Positions 46,028-59,320 of a DNA stretch of 64,000 nucleotides are shown here, one piece after another. Below the pieces are notes generated by a model. The model saw only the letters and a program-made list of their open reading frames with translations. It was not told the origin of the DNA and searched no databases. Numbering within the stretch: position 1 is the stretch's first letter; every line of letters starts with the position of its first letter. The DNA is from Purpureocillium takamizusanense (Eukaryota > Ascomycota > Sordariomycetes > Hypocreales > Ophiocordycipitaceae). Where the stretch lies: assembly GCF_022605165.1 (NCBI RefSeq), contig NC_063069.1:682001-746000 (forward strand), written 5' to 3'. The position numbers and the translations under genes were made by a program.

Positions 46028-48096
46028 TTACTGGTGGTGGTGGTGCAGCAGCCCCTACTACTACAAGGGCGATAACGCAGTCCCTTAGGTCCTAGGCAGA
46101 GCGTCCGCGGCCTGCCTGTCAGGGCCATCAATCACGCTGGCGAAGCCGGGCGTCTTGCGTCGCCTTTCAGGTGGCAACGGGGATTCCGTTCTTGGGGTTG
46201 AACGGACGATTGGGGGGGGAGGTTGGAGGTTTCGTTGCAGATGATGCGCGTGGCCGGCACCCCCCGCTTTCGGGCATTGCGAGCGTGCGACGACCGTGGC
46301 TACGTACCTAGTAGGTACTAAGGTACGCACTGATGTATGTATGTATCACTTCGTGCAATCTACTAAGGCTAGTACTTACTTGCGAAACCGACTGAGCGAC
46401 GGGCGGGCGGGCGGGCGGGGGGCCATGTTGAGGGTGCATGCATGTTACCTTGGGGATCTGCTGTGGCACGCACGCGACGGAGGAGGACAATGATGCGATG
46501 GCGCGCGTGCCTTCACTGTTGACGGGGTAGGTAGTGTACAGCAGCGCAAACGGCGCGTATGTATGTGTAACCGTACTGTATGTACTACAGGTATGTTTGT
46601 GTGTATGTATGTACGAAGAGGCACCGCATATGTATGCGCTCGAGCATGCATGCATCACCTCCGATGATGAAGAAGAAGAAGAAGATGATGATGATGATGA
46701 GAGGTACAGCGTCGGACGGGCTCGGTGTGTGAGTCGCATGCGTCGGCCACCACTATCACCACCGCGCGACATCGTCGTCGTCGTCGTCAACGCCAACGCC
46801 AACGTCGTGTCGAGCATGGAATGAGGCTTCAGCGGCCCTTTTCAGCTCGCCAGGGCTCTCTCCAGATTGCCCGCCCCCCCTGCCTGGGCCAGCTGCCAGC
46901 CGGGGCTGTCACTGTCACTGTCACTGCTGTGCTGTCATTGCTTCCCTGTGCTGCGATGTGCCGTCCTCCCGTCCCCCCCCTTTTCTCCCCCGGATGCCGC
47001 AACTGCGCTGTGGCCGAGCTGGTGCGCGGGCGCGTCGCCGGGGCGAGTAATCAGGTATGCAGGTAGGTAGGTAGGTAGGCATGCAGGCAGAGAGGGTAGT
47101 TTATTAGGAGTGGTTATCTTTGGTACGGTACGGGACACGATTTCCGTCCGTCAGACATGCATACATGGACCCTGCCCTTCAGCAACAACATGGCCTCCCG
47201 ATTGGTCCCTACCTGCTTGCCTGCCTGCTTGCCTGCTTGGTTGCGGGCGACACCACCACCACCACCACCTGACACGACACGACATGCTAATAATACAACA
47301 ATATTCCCTACAACACTGCACTGCACAGTACTGCGCTGCACAGCACTGCACAGCACAGCATACACACGGTCTCCTCGTGCAGGGGGTGGGTGGTTGGGCG
47401 CGTGGGGTGATGCAGTCTTCGTCTTCTTCTTCTTCTTCTTCGTCCCTCCACGCGCGCCATGTAAGTGCCTCCTTCTCCTCCCTGTCTCTCTCTACCCTGC
47501 CCTGGACGTTGAACAATCAACTAACTTAATCAATCAATCAGCCGACCGGCCAACCAAACCCTTGCCCCTTTTTAATTCTCCGGGACAGCAGGGCAGGCAG
47601 GCAGGGACCACCCTCGCTGCGGTTTCGTTGTTGTTTCTTGAAAGAAAGAGATGATGGGCGAAATGGTATCATATTTTCCCCGTTGCACCTAGCGCAGGAT
47701 GGAACGCCGCAGCACGCGCTCCGCCCACATCCCGCAGCAGCAGCGGTGACATACGGGCCCATCACACACACCCTTTGCGTCTGCGTCTCGAATCTTTCTC
47801 CCTCTCTCTGGCTCTCTTCCTCGCCCCCCTTGCTGTGGTTGCGGGTTTTCCCAATGTCCACACGACTCAGTCCCATGTTGCAAAGTAGTAGTAGTGGATA
47901 TCAGTAGAGGCCCAGTGTCGTGCATGGCCCTCCTTCCCCACGACTTCACCTCGCGTGCGGGTGGGACTGAATCTCGTCACTGCCGGGCTCTTTGGGCCTC
48001 AACTACCACCTACGTATGTCGGCACTCACCTCACTGACCAGGGGCTGGCTCCAGCAAGGACCCCGAATCCCCCACTCTCGTCCCGACCCGCATCCA

Positions 48097-48114
48097 TACC
48101 TACCTAGGTAGGTA
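48097..48114. repeat. 18-bp perfect palindrome running into (TAGG)n
   Basis: The left arm TACCTACCT is followed by its reverse complement. Further TAGG units continue to about 48123, so palindrome and tetranucleotide repeat overlap. Confidence 0.9.
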
Positions 48115-49428
48115 GGTAGGTAGATGGGAATCCATACCTATTGCGTCGCGCTCTGTCGCCTGTCCAAGTCCTGGAGCCCGCTGGAACACACGACCAAGCA
48201 CCTTGCCCTTCCCAGCTTGCCCCCGTTCATTCCTTCATGCACATGCCCTGCAGTCGGGGCCCTCGCTGCTGCGCCCCCTCCTTCGTCTGTGCTACGCACC
48301 ACCTTATTAGGACCCTTACCTACTGCGTACTTTGAACGTGCGCTCCCGGAACCCCTTTTCCTCCGTCGGTGCGTACGTTACGCATATCGACGTCCCGCCC
48401 GTACTCTCCATATACGTTGGCAAGGGCCCAGGCGCGCGCGCATGCCCCGCCGCGGCGACCAGGACCCTGCCAACATGTGTCGACAAACAGCCAGCCCTAC
48501 GGGGCAAGTGGCAGCTTGTTCCATGTGACAACGTGGGGGTGTGGTGTCGTGCCCTGCGGTGAGAGGAGGTGACAGACGGGGTTTCGGGGCGGTCAAAGCT
48601 CCACGCAATGCATGAGTGACAACTTTGTCCGGGCCAAAAGCGGCGCGCACGCACGCACAGCAGTTGCTGCTCGGTGAGGGCCGTTTGCGGCCAAGGTTGG
48701 ACGAACAATCACCCCCCCTCTCTTCCCAGACTCGCGCGCGCCCGGTATGTACACCCTGCTAACGCATGTTCCGCACTGCCTACACCGACCTAATAACACC
48801 GGCCGTCTTGGAGGGGCAAGTGTTCGCGTGTGCGGGGCCAAGTATTCGCGAATGATGCCCGCGTTCGCATGGGGTAGGCGCCGAGCAGGGCCCGAGGGAA
48901 AGCCTGGAGGCCAAAGCACAGTCGATATCACACAGATAGACGTATCGGATCCTTTACCCTCTGCTTCCAGACCGTCGGCAACGACTGCATTCCGCACTCG
49001 CTTGGCGATCTGCGGCGCGGGTGGCTCTGGCGCCGTTGGCACATAATCAGTGTCGTCACATCGGCGGCGCCAAAACCGCATGTCGGTTCCGCGATCTGTC
49101 AGTGCTTGCGCTATCGAATGCCTCGCCGCCCGGACGGAAGGATGCCAGGTTGCGGGTGACGACGGGGCCGTCTGTTAGCATGTGTGCTCGGACGTCGTAG
49201 CCATCAGACTTGGTCGTGCGCTGTGCGGCGCGGCGCGGGCTAGGGCCTGCGCAGTAGCCCGATCAATAGCACCTCTGCGAGAAGCGTCACCTAGAAACGG
49301 AGCGGACTAACCAAGTACGTGGTTAGAGCTCAAAGCCAGTAGCGCGACGCCGGCTGTCGCTCTTCCGCGCGAACCTCCTCCACCGCCAGCGTCACCCTCC
49401 TCTCTTCTTCATCGGCGGGTCGCCGGCC

Positions 49429-49452
49429 GCCATCGCCATCGCCATCGCCATC
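49429..49452 (+). repeat. (GCCATC)4 hexanucleotide repeat
   Basis: Four perfect hexamer copies in non-coding DNA. Confidence 0.88.
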
Positions 49453-52400
49453 GCGGTGGTTTCCGTCAGACGCACGTGCAAGTTCGTATGCACGTTACGG
49501 AGCCGCAAGGATACGGTCCGGGCAGACCGACTATTGTTGCAGGAAGCATTGGCAGCTGGGCCCGATGACACGATTCTCGTAGGGGACCTGGAACGTGGCC
49601 TGGAGCCCCTTCTCTGGCCCGCTGGCCTGTCGTTATGATCCAGAAGGGGACATGGCATGGCGTGGTACCTGCAGCGCCCACCCAGCTTTGAACTTGTTCC
49701 TTTCGTTCCCACGATGCTTTCAAGCGCTGTGAGTGAGCCACGAAATGTGAGACCCAGCTGCCATTGGACCAGCGGGCGCGGGAGGGAGGGGGTGTGTAAG
49801 GTAGGTACGGAGTACTCTTCACGGGGCCCATGGCTGGCGGGATCCAAAACGGCCTAGCGTGACGCCGTCTCTCCACCGAGGGATAAAAAACGTGGCCCAG
49901 CGGTGGGGAAGACGCCTGGAAGCCTCGAGGAAGCACGCGTGGAAGCCTCAGCGGCGCACTGGACCGGGCCAGGTGGGACGCCTCCAATGGCTGACGCCAC
50001 GCAAGCATTGTCGCTGGAGTTGGGGCGGGCACCTGTGCCCCCAGCACACGCTGTTGCACGGGCCTTCACGTAGCCGGGCGCTGGCCAGCGCTGGCCGTGT
50101 TCCGTTGGCAACAGAGGCGCTGCCGCTGCGGCGACGATTGGCATTGGCCATTGCGCGCCACGCCTCAATGCCCCAAGGCTGAGGAAATCCAAGTTACGTA
50201 GTTGGCAGCCTGCTGTTCCCTGTCATGTTTTGACTTTCCGGGGCAGGGGGGCGTTTTGGAGGTGCTGGCACGAGATGGCTCAACGCGGACGAACCTGTGA
50301 GGCCAGGCCTGCTACCAACGCTCTCAAGAGGCGCTACCGCGCACCATGACCAACACAACTCGGCCGATTGTGTCTTGTCGCCGGTCTCAAGTACAATTGC
50401 TGGGCCGCCCCGACTCTCTGGACAATAGGTGTTGCCTGGCGCGCGAGCGAGAGCGCCCCTATTCAGCAACGGCTGGCCGCGTTGCCGGTTGACAATAATA
50501 GAACGCGCCGCCCCCCCCAATCTCGACTTCGTTGGCTGGCCGCCGTGCCTGATCTGCGCCTCGCCCAAGGGCCCGACTTGGCAGTGGCGAGAGAACGCTG
50601 ACGACGGACATGGCAGCCAGGTAGCAATGACGCTTCTGCTAGTGCAAGTGGTGTTGGTGGTGGTGGTGTGCGAGAGCAATGTACCCGTGTCTGATACAGT
50701 ACTTGCCTTCGTCTCGTACTTACTTGCCCCTTGGTATCCTACACCGCCAAGCGCGAATCATGGCAGACATTGTTGGTCTCACGACCGTGACATGGATCTA
50801 GGTCTGGGCAGCGAACATCTTGCAGGCCGTCTCCCCCCCCTGCGGATCCGTCACGATGCTCACGACCCGTCCCTTGCCGCCCGCCGCACTGACGGCATGA
50901 CACTTGCTGGGTGATGAGGGATGCAGCAACGGGCCGGACGCTTGGTCGCGCCTAGAGACCCTCGATCGGGAATCGTGCGCACGTCGGGCCGCCCGTCATC
51001 GAGTTCTGCGAGTCGTGCGGACGTTGCGGGTTTGCATGATGTTGTTTAGGGCATCGCAGATCGTCTTGTGCCCTTGTGGTGGTTTAGGGGGGCTCGGGGC
51101 GTGATGCCGAGTGCGGCCGAGCCGCGCCCGCCCGCTGGCGACTTGCCCGCCGGTTGGTGCCATGTCGCCGAAACAGGCAAATGCGCGAGATTGGGCTCAC
51201 TGTCGAGCCGTATTCAAACACCAATTGTCAGCGCATCTACTCGGGACGTGCCTGCGTGTTGGTCGTGATCGGGGGCCAGTCTCTCGTGACAATTGCTCGA
51301 CCTGGTTGTCGCCCAAGGACCCCTCCCCTGCGCGGAGAGGGCATGCAGAATGTCAGCCAAACGAGGACCAGGATCGGCTATCGAGGTTGGGGACTGCCGA
51401 CGCCGTAAAGCTCCGAGTGCAGGGATGCGAGTGACGTGCGGCCGCAAAACGCGCGCAACACACGCAGGGCGTGCCTTGGCCGGCCAAGAAGAAGAAACGT
51501 GAAGCTGTTGTACACATGGTCAGTATGGCCCGTGACCAGCAGTTGCTGCCGCCAAGGCACCCACCATCGGGCGTCGATGGAGACCTGCGAGCCATCGACG
51601 TAACACGAGGCACGCGGCAGACAGCAGCGAAAAGAAAAAACGGACAGCGGGGAAGAGGAACGCGCGGGGGGCGCTGCTTGGACGCATGCGCGCCCCAGAC
51701 GGCGAGGCAAGAATGCGAGTCAACACGGCTGGCTGGGCATGAAATGTGTGGGTGCGGGAGCCGAGACGCGGGGCTCGCCGGTGGTGAGCCAGCCAAGGAC
51801 ACTGTCTCACAGACGCAGCCCAGATTATCATCGCCAGCAGGATAAACTTTGATCGACTGCCTCGTCTTGTCTCAGGATTCAAGATTCGACGAGGCAGAGC
51901 GAGAGGCGGACCCCGCACCAAGAGATGCGAGTGGCCGACGACCCGCCGTCGCGGAAGCAAGAGGGAGAGGGAAGGTGCCCCCAACCAACCTGCATGTCTG
52001 CGCGCCTGCCTGCTTGCTTCTTGCCTGCCCACTTCCCTGCCTGCTTGCCTGCCCGCTTGCCTGCCCGGTAATCTGCTGGGAAGGCGCCATCGAGGACGAC
52101 TTGTCTTGTCGTGGGAGACACCTAACATCTACGCAAGGCACACCGCATATCCCCACGTCGGGAGGTACCTGGGGGGAAAGGAGGGGTCCTGCATCGCACG
52201 CCCTAACCCCAGTCAACCCTTGGCCATCCCTCTCACCGACCGACCGATCCGCTCCATCATCCCTCGCCCGGCTTCGCAAAGCGCAGCACTGGGCTCAGCG
52301 CTCACCTCTCGTTGCAGGCACGCTTGCAATGCACGTCTCCATCAGAACGGTCCGCGATGCAGTAGGCTGGCCGCAAATCCCAGCTCAACCACCAACCACG

Positions 52401-55400
52401 AGCGGAGGCGCCTGTCTGGCCTGGCTGCCATCAGGGATCGACAAGGTGGGATGCAGCGAAGCACGCTAGAAGGCCCATAGAAGGACTGACACAGCCAGCG
52501 CAGCCCTTACCGTCCATCCATGCATCCATCCGGTATCCAACCAGCCAAGACGCAGGACAAAATACACTTGTGCAGTAGCGTCTTTCGGTCATCCACCCAC
52601 ACACGACCCATGCAGCCTCTGTTCCTTGCACCTGCAGGAGGAGGTGGTGCAGTACATGTCTCGGGGCGTGAGAGGAACGACGCCAAAGGGCGGAAACGTC
52701 GTCCAGCTCCAGCGTTGCACGCGGACCAAAGCCCGCCAGCGGACGCAACTCGAGAGGAATCCCGATGACTTCACCACGCGACAACGCTGGACCGACCCCG
52801 CCCGCCTCCAGTAGCCTCCTCTGCAACTCACCAGCCACAACTACAGAAACCCGATGCATCATTTCGCACGCCTCCCTGGACTCCCTGACTTGGCTCGGTG
52901 CCAGACAGGATGGGCTGGCTGGGCGCCGCTGGCCCGCTGGGTCCCGCCTGCGCGCTCCCCCCCCCCAACGTCCATGTCGGCATACCACAACGTACGTACG
53001 TAACGCTCCAAGTACTTGGCCAGGCCATGGTTTCAGCTGCTGGTCAAAAAGCCAAACCAAGGCGAATGTGAGCGTTGAAACAACACACGGCGAGTTTTCC
53101 ACACACACACCTCTATAGATGTACTACACGTCGACGACGATGTGCGCCCAAAGCAAGGACCGGGGGCTTCTGCACACGCAAGCCAGGACGCCTTCAAGGG
53201 AACTGGCCCTACTTGGGCCTACCATGTGGCGAATGGGAACGGTTCTCAGCCAAGGCGCTCACGGGCACACCTCGGTTGCATCGCCTAAAAACGGGAACGA
53301 CCTGAGGTCCTTGCCCCCGTAAATCACCGAGAGCGTATGCAAGGCCACAGCACCAATGCCCAGTCAAACGAAGCAATCCAAAGTCGTCATGGTGCGCCAG
53401 CCGACGACAAACTGTTCGTGGCTTGTCTCAGTGACGTCCTGAGATGGACTAGGCACCGCTGGCGCCCCCCTTTGTCTCCGCTGCGGACATCGCGATCCGT
53501 CGCCTTCCCAGCTGCAGCATCACAGACACGTAGGCACCAAGCCTGTAGCCAGGGGTTGTTTCCCAAGTTTCTACGGACCAGGCCTCTCGAACCCGGGGCG
53601 CTGGCTCAAGGTTTGATCTTGCACCTCCGCCGCCCCGCCCCCATTGTAAACCTCCGCTTGGGAGCCTACGCCCGTGCTCGATCCCGCAGAAGCTTTTGCG
53701 GTACCCGAAACATGGGACTGTCTACCTACTCAGTGCGGGGCGGGGATACACACAGGTCGCTGCAAGCTTCCTTCGCTGGCCGGAAACCGGCAATGCGAGC
53801 TGACGCGGGACATGACGTGCCGAGTCTCGCTATCGCATCGACGGAATGTGCAGAAAACGGCAAGGGGGGTGAGGCAGAGTCAGCGGCGGTATGTCGGTGC
53901 CCACGACGGCAGCCGTGGCGTGTTTATGGCTAGAGGTGGCAGGCCGTCTCTCCATGCGCCTTCAATCCGTGGCGCTGGCGGTTTCATGGGGCCACGAGCA
54001 CCGGCGCATGCCACTCTACGCCTTGCGCAGTGGATTCCAAGGTGCGTAATGTCCATATCCAGCCTCGGGGCCTGCGACGCCCATCTATCTGCCGCTGCGG
54101 CTACTTCAAACTAGGTAGTACCATGGAGCGCTCAAGGCTTCACCAGGGACGGGGGGGGGCTTATACACGTACCAGACGGCAGAAGCGGCCGTCGGAATTA
54201 TTGCTGTGCCTCGTGAAGGTTAAAGCATACGTACTGCGTGCTGAATGAAGCGTTTGGTAAGCGGAGCAACTCGAGGCAAGTCACCAGCAGCCACCGCGCT
54301 CAGCCAGCAAGCCATGCGACGCCCAGCCGCGCATCTTCAACGGCAGCCCCGCCGACCCTAATGGGACGCCTCGCAAGCCCTTCACCCTGGCACCGACTTC
54401 AAGTCGCTCATCCCACAGGCGGTGGCCGCTTATTACGGCTCTCTTCAGTGTTGGAGCCTAGTACAGGATTACAGTTGTACTTACTGGCACACTTGCTCAA
54501 GCCCCGGCTGCCCGTTGTTTCCCGCATGCACGAGCGCCCTCTCCCATCGGCATCGAGAACCGCGCAATCAAGGCAAGCCACACATTGGAGAGGGGGGTGC
54601 CACTTGCTAGTCGTCGATCACGAAGGGTCTACAGCCCACCAAGAGCCTTCGCACGTCTACGCCATCGCAGCCACTGCAAGCAAATGCCTGCCCACTTAGC
54701 CTGGCGCGCGTGCCACCCCTGGCCTGTCGTCGGCAAATGACGAGCGCTGAGCTACGAGCTCTATTGTGGGCGGGTTGGCGAGAGTTTTGGCGCGTGCAAC
54801 GATTTACCTAGTACTGCTTCGCTAAGAGAAACGGAAAATGCCGACTTTCAAGCTCCAGGACCCATCAGCAAGGTAGGCTATCGCAACTTTTGGCGTTCAG
54901 CTCCGAGGATGAAATTGGCCACATCGCTGACGATGCCGTCCAAAGCATATGGATTGTCGCCCTTGATTGTCTCACGCCCTCAAATCACGCCCAGTGACTT
55001 CCTGCCCCAAGCTAGTCGTGCATCCTGCTGATGAAAGTGGGTTGAGGCTGGGAAAAGGGCCAACCAGTCTGCGGCGAGACTGTGGACTCTGAAGCTCTAG
55101 CGGTGGCCTAGACACCAGATGGCAGACGGATCCTCGTAGCCTTATTTCCCCTTTATAGCACGGACGGTGGAGCTTAACATCGATGGTGCATGAGATATGG
55201 CCGTGCGCTCACCGCAGTTTACAGTTGACAGCGCCGACAGTGGATCGCATGCCCGACAAAGGATGTTATATCGCAGGATCAGCCAACGGAGAAAAGGAGC
55301 GGAAGGAACAGATCCTCCGTCGCCTGCCACGGCGAGAAGCAATGTCTGGCTTGGGCCGCTTAGCAAAATGAGTGCGTGTGGGTGTGCGTATGGGTAGGCG

Positions 55401-58293
55401 GAAACAAGCGGAAGCCTACCCCGAGGCGCACCACGACGAGAGCATTCGTGGGCGTCGGCGTCTCCAGTCCCGTCCGGTCTAAGCCCTTGAGGGCCTCCCT
55501 AGCTCCGAGCCGGCACTCCACAGAGCATTTGGCCGCCGGCTTGTGGGTGAGGGTTTTGTCGAGCGATAGCCGGGGCGCCGAGCAAGCTCCTCAGGGGGAG
55601 GGGGCTGAAGGACCAACGACGCCGTGAACATTGACAGCGGCTCCGCCAAAGCAACGCCATTATACGCCTCGTGGACTCGTAGATCCGTGGGTCGGGGCCG
55701 TCGGCGGGGGGGGATGGGACACCCACGATGGCTTGTCGTGGCGGCCTCTTGTGAGGAGTGCCTGACCTCCAACATGCCCGTTTTGCACAATGGTGGACGT
55801 GAGCCAGCGGAGCGACGGCTTTCCCCTTCACGCAAAAGGGGATCTCTCGCAAGCCACGTCGAGTATGGCACAAGCCCACGGGACGTGGGAGTTCGTAGCA
55901 GGCTACGGCAGCGATACGTAGCGTGATCTGTCTTGACCCCCCTTCCCGCAGTCACACCAGGCCGGTGGCTGGACTACCAGACGGTCGCGTGTATAGACTA
56001 TAGATTCAAGCAGGGAGGGCCTGGGTACATTGTCGAGGGGCGTGTAGAGGGACGATGCGGACGGGGCATGTACACTGATGGGCAGGATACCTACTTGGGG
56101 CAGAAGAGGAGGGGAGAGAGAAGGACGAATACGTGGCGGACAACGGGACGGATGGCGTTAGGTTTGCGATCTTGTTCGTTGATGAATATCAGTGGACCGG
56201 GGCGTGTTGAGGAATAGTGCTGGAACGATGCATCAGGGCCAAGGGGTCATCGGTATGCATCGGTATGGAGTTCGCGCTACTGTCGATACGCCATGAAGCA
56301 TGGCCGGGAATGGTATTTGCGGTGGTAGTACGTAGTAGATATGTGACCTCATAAGGTAGGGTCAATGGCACTACTAGCGAGTATGTTGGACGGCAGATCC
56401 GGCACTTGGTGGTGGGTGAGTAGTGAAGGATTCACGACAAGGACGATGCCTGTCATGCGCCTCGGCCACCAACACCGAGGATCTGCGCAACGCATGCATG
56501 GGCTTTTCCTCAGATACAATATGTTGACAACAAACTGTTTGATTGATAGGCTGCGAGCCCCTCAAGGGGGTAAGGGGTTTTGGACTTGCTGCCGTACCCT
56601 GAGATGACCATGTCGGGACCAAGTTGGGCAGAAGTAACGATGACAGTGTCACAAATGATCAAAGAAAGGCGGCATGAAGGGGATCGTTTTACATGCAGGG
56701 TCTATATAACACAACCACACTTACAAGGCCATGAGAGAGACGCGATTGGTGATGTACGGGCAGGAAGGAGGTTCCGGGGAGTACATATTCAATGGCAAGT
56801 GAGCAGTGGCCCCGTCTCTACACACCCCTATGCTGTAGCAAGGGGGAAGATGAGGGGGAGCATGTACCACACGCAAGCCCTCGGCCGTGCCGCGTACGGC
56901 AGAGAGGGCTTATGCCTCGTGTATATGCAGAGATACTGGGGCAGGTAGCTTCAGACGGAGTCGGCTTGATTTTGCGCGCTTCTGGAGCCGGGCGTGGATC
57001 CACGGGTTACCGAGCAGGTAGATGTTGATATTACACAACACCCCGTGGCCCCTTGGACTTGTATGCCACATCACGGCAAAATCAAAGGAGAAGAGAGAAA
57101 GAATGAGCATTAAAGTTCCACTCGAGAAATTCGAGTAACTACGACAGATAAGCTAGAGCGTCTAGACGGAGACTGCACGGGCTACCTACCGGGTGAACAT
57201 GGGGGATTTCGTCTGATATCCACACAAGACACACGGACATTTTTCCTTTGGTGATGGCCCGCCCCCCGCTACGGATCGCAGAGAGCGGGAATCACGGCCC
57301 TCCGGGCGGCCATGCACGCGGGCCGCCGCGGCCGCATCGTAGCCCGTTTGGTGTCCCTTTTTTTTTTGTTCTCTTCCCGCGCGCCTGGACCCTGCTGCGC
57401 CGACTCGACGCGCGAAGAAATGCTGCTAAGCGTGGTGCCCTGAGTCAGGGCGCGGGGGTTACGAGATGGGAGGGGACGATGGCCGGTGTCTGGGGATACG
57501 GGGGTGGGGGTTCGGTGTTTCGGCGCCGGAGGAGGATGAGGTGCTGGAGGCTCCGGGTGTCCGGGAGTCCGGGGGATGATGCCCCGCGCCGGGTGAGCAG
57601 TGGGTGGACAGGTATCGGAGGTTGCCTTGCCGCAGATGGCGGAGGCAGGTTACTACGTGCAAAGTACGGGGGACCGAACTACGGGAAAAGCGGTCGAGGG
57701 CCTCAGGTTGAAGTCCCTAGACGGGCACCCATCGAGTGAGAGAAAGGCCCCGTGAGGCCTCCCCATGTGCTTGCTTTGTCGTCGCTCTCTCTGAGAGACC
57801 AGCGTTGGAAAGTCTCCGAGGCGGCCCGACAACGCCGGGCGGCGGCTTTAGGCTGTAGTGTAGACTACTTTGTACGAAGTACGTTAGTTGGTAGTTAGTG
57901 GCAGTCGTTTGGCGTCTGTTGGGTGCGTCTTGGGTCTTGGCCGGATCCCGCCGAGCAGCAGGGGGGCCGGGGCGGGCGCAGCGCACAGCGGCATGCGGTA
58001 GTAGTACGTAGACGGGCAGTTCGGGATCCGGGAGTCAGCCTTCAAGACTCTCAAGACCCGTGGACGGGACACTCGGGCGAGCTGCCGAGTGAAAGAATGA
58101 TTCAAAATAATGATAAATGACGCCATGGGGCACGACAGGGCTCGGGCTGCGAATCAGCGTCTGTGTCGACGGGGAGTCACGCGGGTTGGGAGAGCGCACA
58201 GCAACGCGCATCTTTGGCTTGGGATGTTGGTAGAGCACGAGACACGACACGACGAGGCGTGCAGTGCTGTGCAGTTGCGCAAAAAAAGCACCT

Positions 58294-58317
58294 CAGATGC
58301 AGATGCAGATGCAGATG
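58294..58317 (+). repeat. (CAGATG)4 hexanucleotide repeat
   Basis: Four perfect hexamer copies about 1 kb upstream of the GH3 beta-glucosidase gene. No gene is associated. Confidence 0.88.
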
Positions 58318-59320
58318 GCACTGGAAGTTACAGTATCAAGCGCCGGCGCCCCGGGGAGTCTCGGGCGGCTGTGCGACCCGTGGCAGCAGCGGGGGCTGCG
58401 GCCCCTGGACGCCACGCCGCCTGTCCAGCGGAATCTCGTCCCGGATGCCGGGCTATCCAGCGCGTGCCATTGGCTGCGTCTTTGTCGTCGGGCGACGTCC
58501 CGCCCCAGAGCGGGGCATCCCGCTGAAGTTGATGCGACGATGCATCGTCCGTCCCCTCCCTTTCACGATTCTTTGTTGGAGACACATGTATGTACGTCGC
58601 TTCGGCATGTCGGGCCTGTATGGTGGGGAGGGGGGGGAACTGCGGGGAGAGAGACGGAGGGAGACATGTCTCGCGCCGAACGTCCCCATTTCCCCGTCTG
58701 CTTTTGCCGTCTCGTGGAAGCGCACTTTCCGGAGCTGATTGGCAAGGGCGTTCCTCAATGCGCCGTCTAGCATATGCCCGCCTCCTCGTCGTCGTCGTCG
58801 TTGTCAGGTCGGCAGGATAGGTAGGCTGGGTGATAAGGTCACGTCATGGTCCCCCCTCTGGCGCGTACCGCATCGCACCGCACCGCAGCCAGGCGAGGAG
58901 CTGACAAGGGAGACAGCAGACGCCAGGACCCCCGCCTTGCCCATCCTGTCGTGCGACGACGAGCTGGTTTATTATTTCGCCGTCCAGTCCACAACGCAAG
59001 GGGAGAGCGGAGGAGAGCAATCAAATCCCGATGCCACCACGTTCCTTTGCGTTGAGCCGCCGGAGTAAAAGAGTGTCTCGTTTTGTTGGCTACCAAGTTA
59101 CTACTTAACACCATCCCCCGTGCTCTTCGGCCTGCAGGTCTTCTTGGCCGTCTGAACTCTTTCGAACAGACACCGACCCATACGTCTGCTTTCTGTCCTA
59201 GCGGCCAAGAGTCAAGACGAGCTGTGCTACTGTCGAGAACGCAGGAGGCTCTCCACAAAGTTTGCAGCCGCGAGTTGAAGACTGTTCAGAGCTGGTACCA
59301 GAGATTTGGAACCCGCCGCC

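Larger units (their letters stand above)
39290..59320. other. 20-kb gene desert with microsatellites and short palindromes
   Basis: No coding gene could be supported over 20 kb. Open frames are short, mutually overlapping and often driven by simple repeats; the frame at 45570-46088 reads runs of Val, Cys and Trp from trinucleotide arrays. The 40.8-48.2 kb part is dense in TAGGTA/TACCTA words and perfect palindromes. No terminal repeats, reverse-transcriptase or transposase motifs were recognised. Strong C-to-T depletion like that left by RIP is not evident, since the DNA stays GC-rich. Confidence 0.5.

Noticed and set aside
45570..46088. Frame encoding poly-Val, poly-Cys and poly-Trp runs
   Set aside because: It is produced entirely by (TCG)10, (TTGCTG)4 and GGT repeats.
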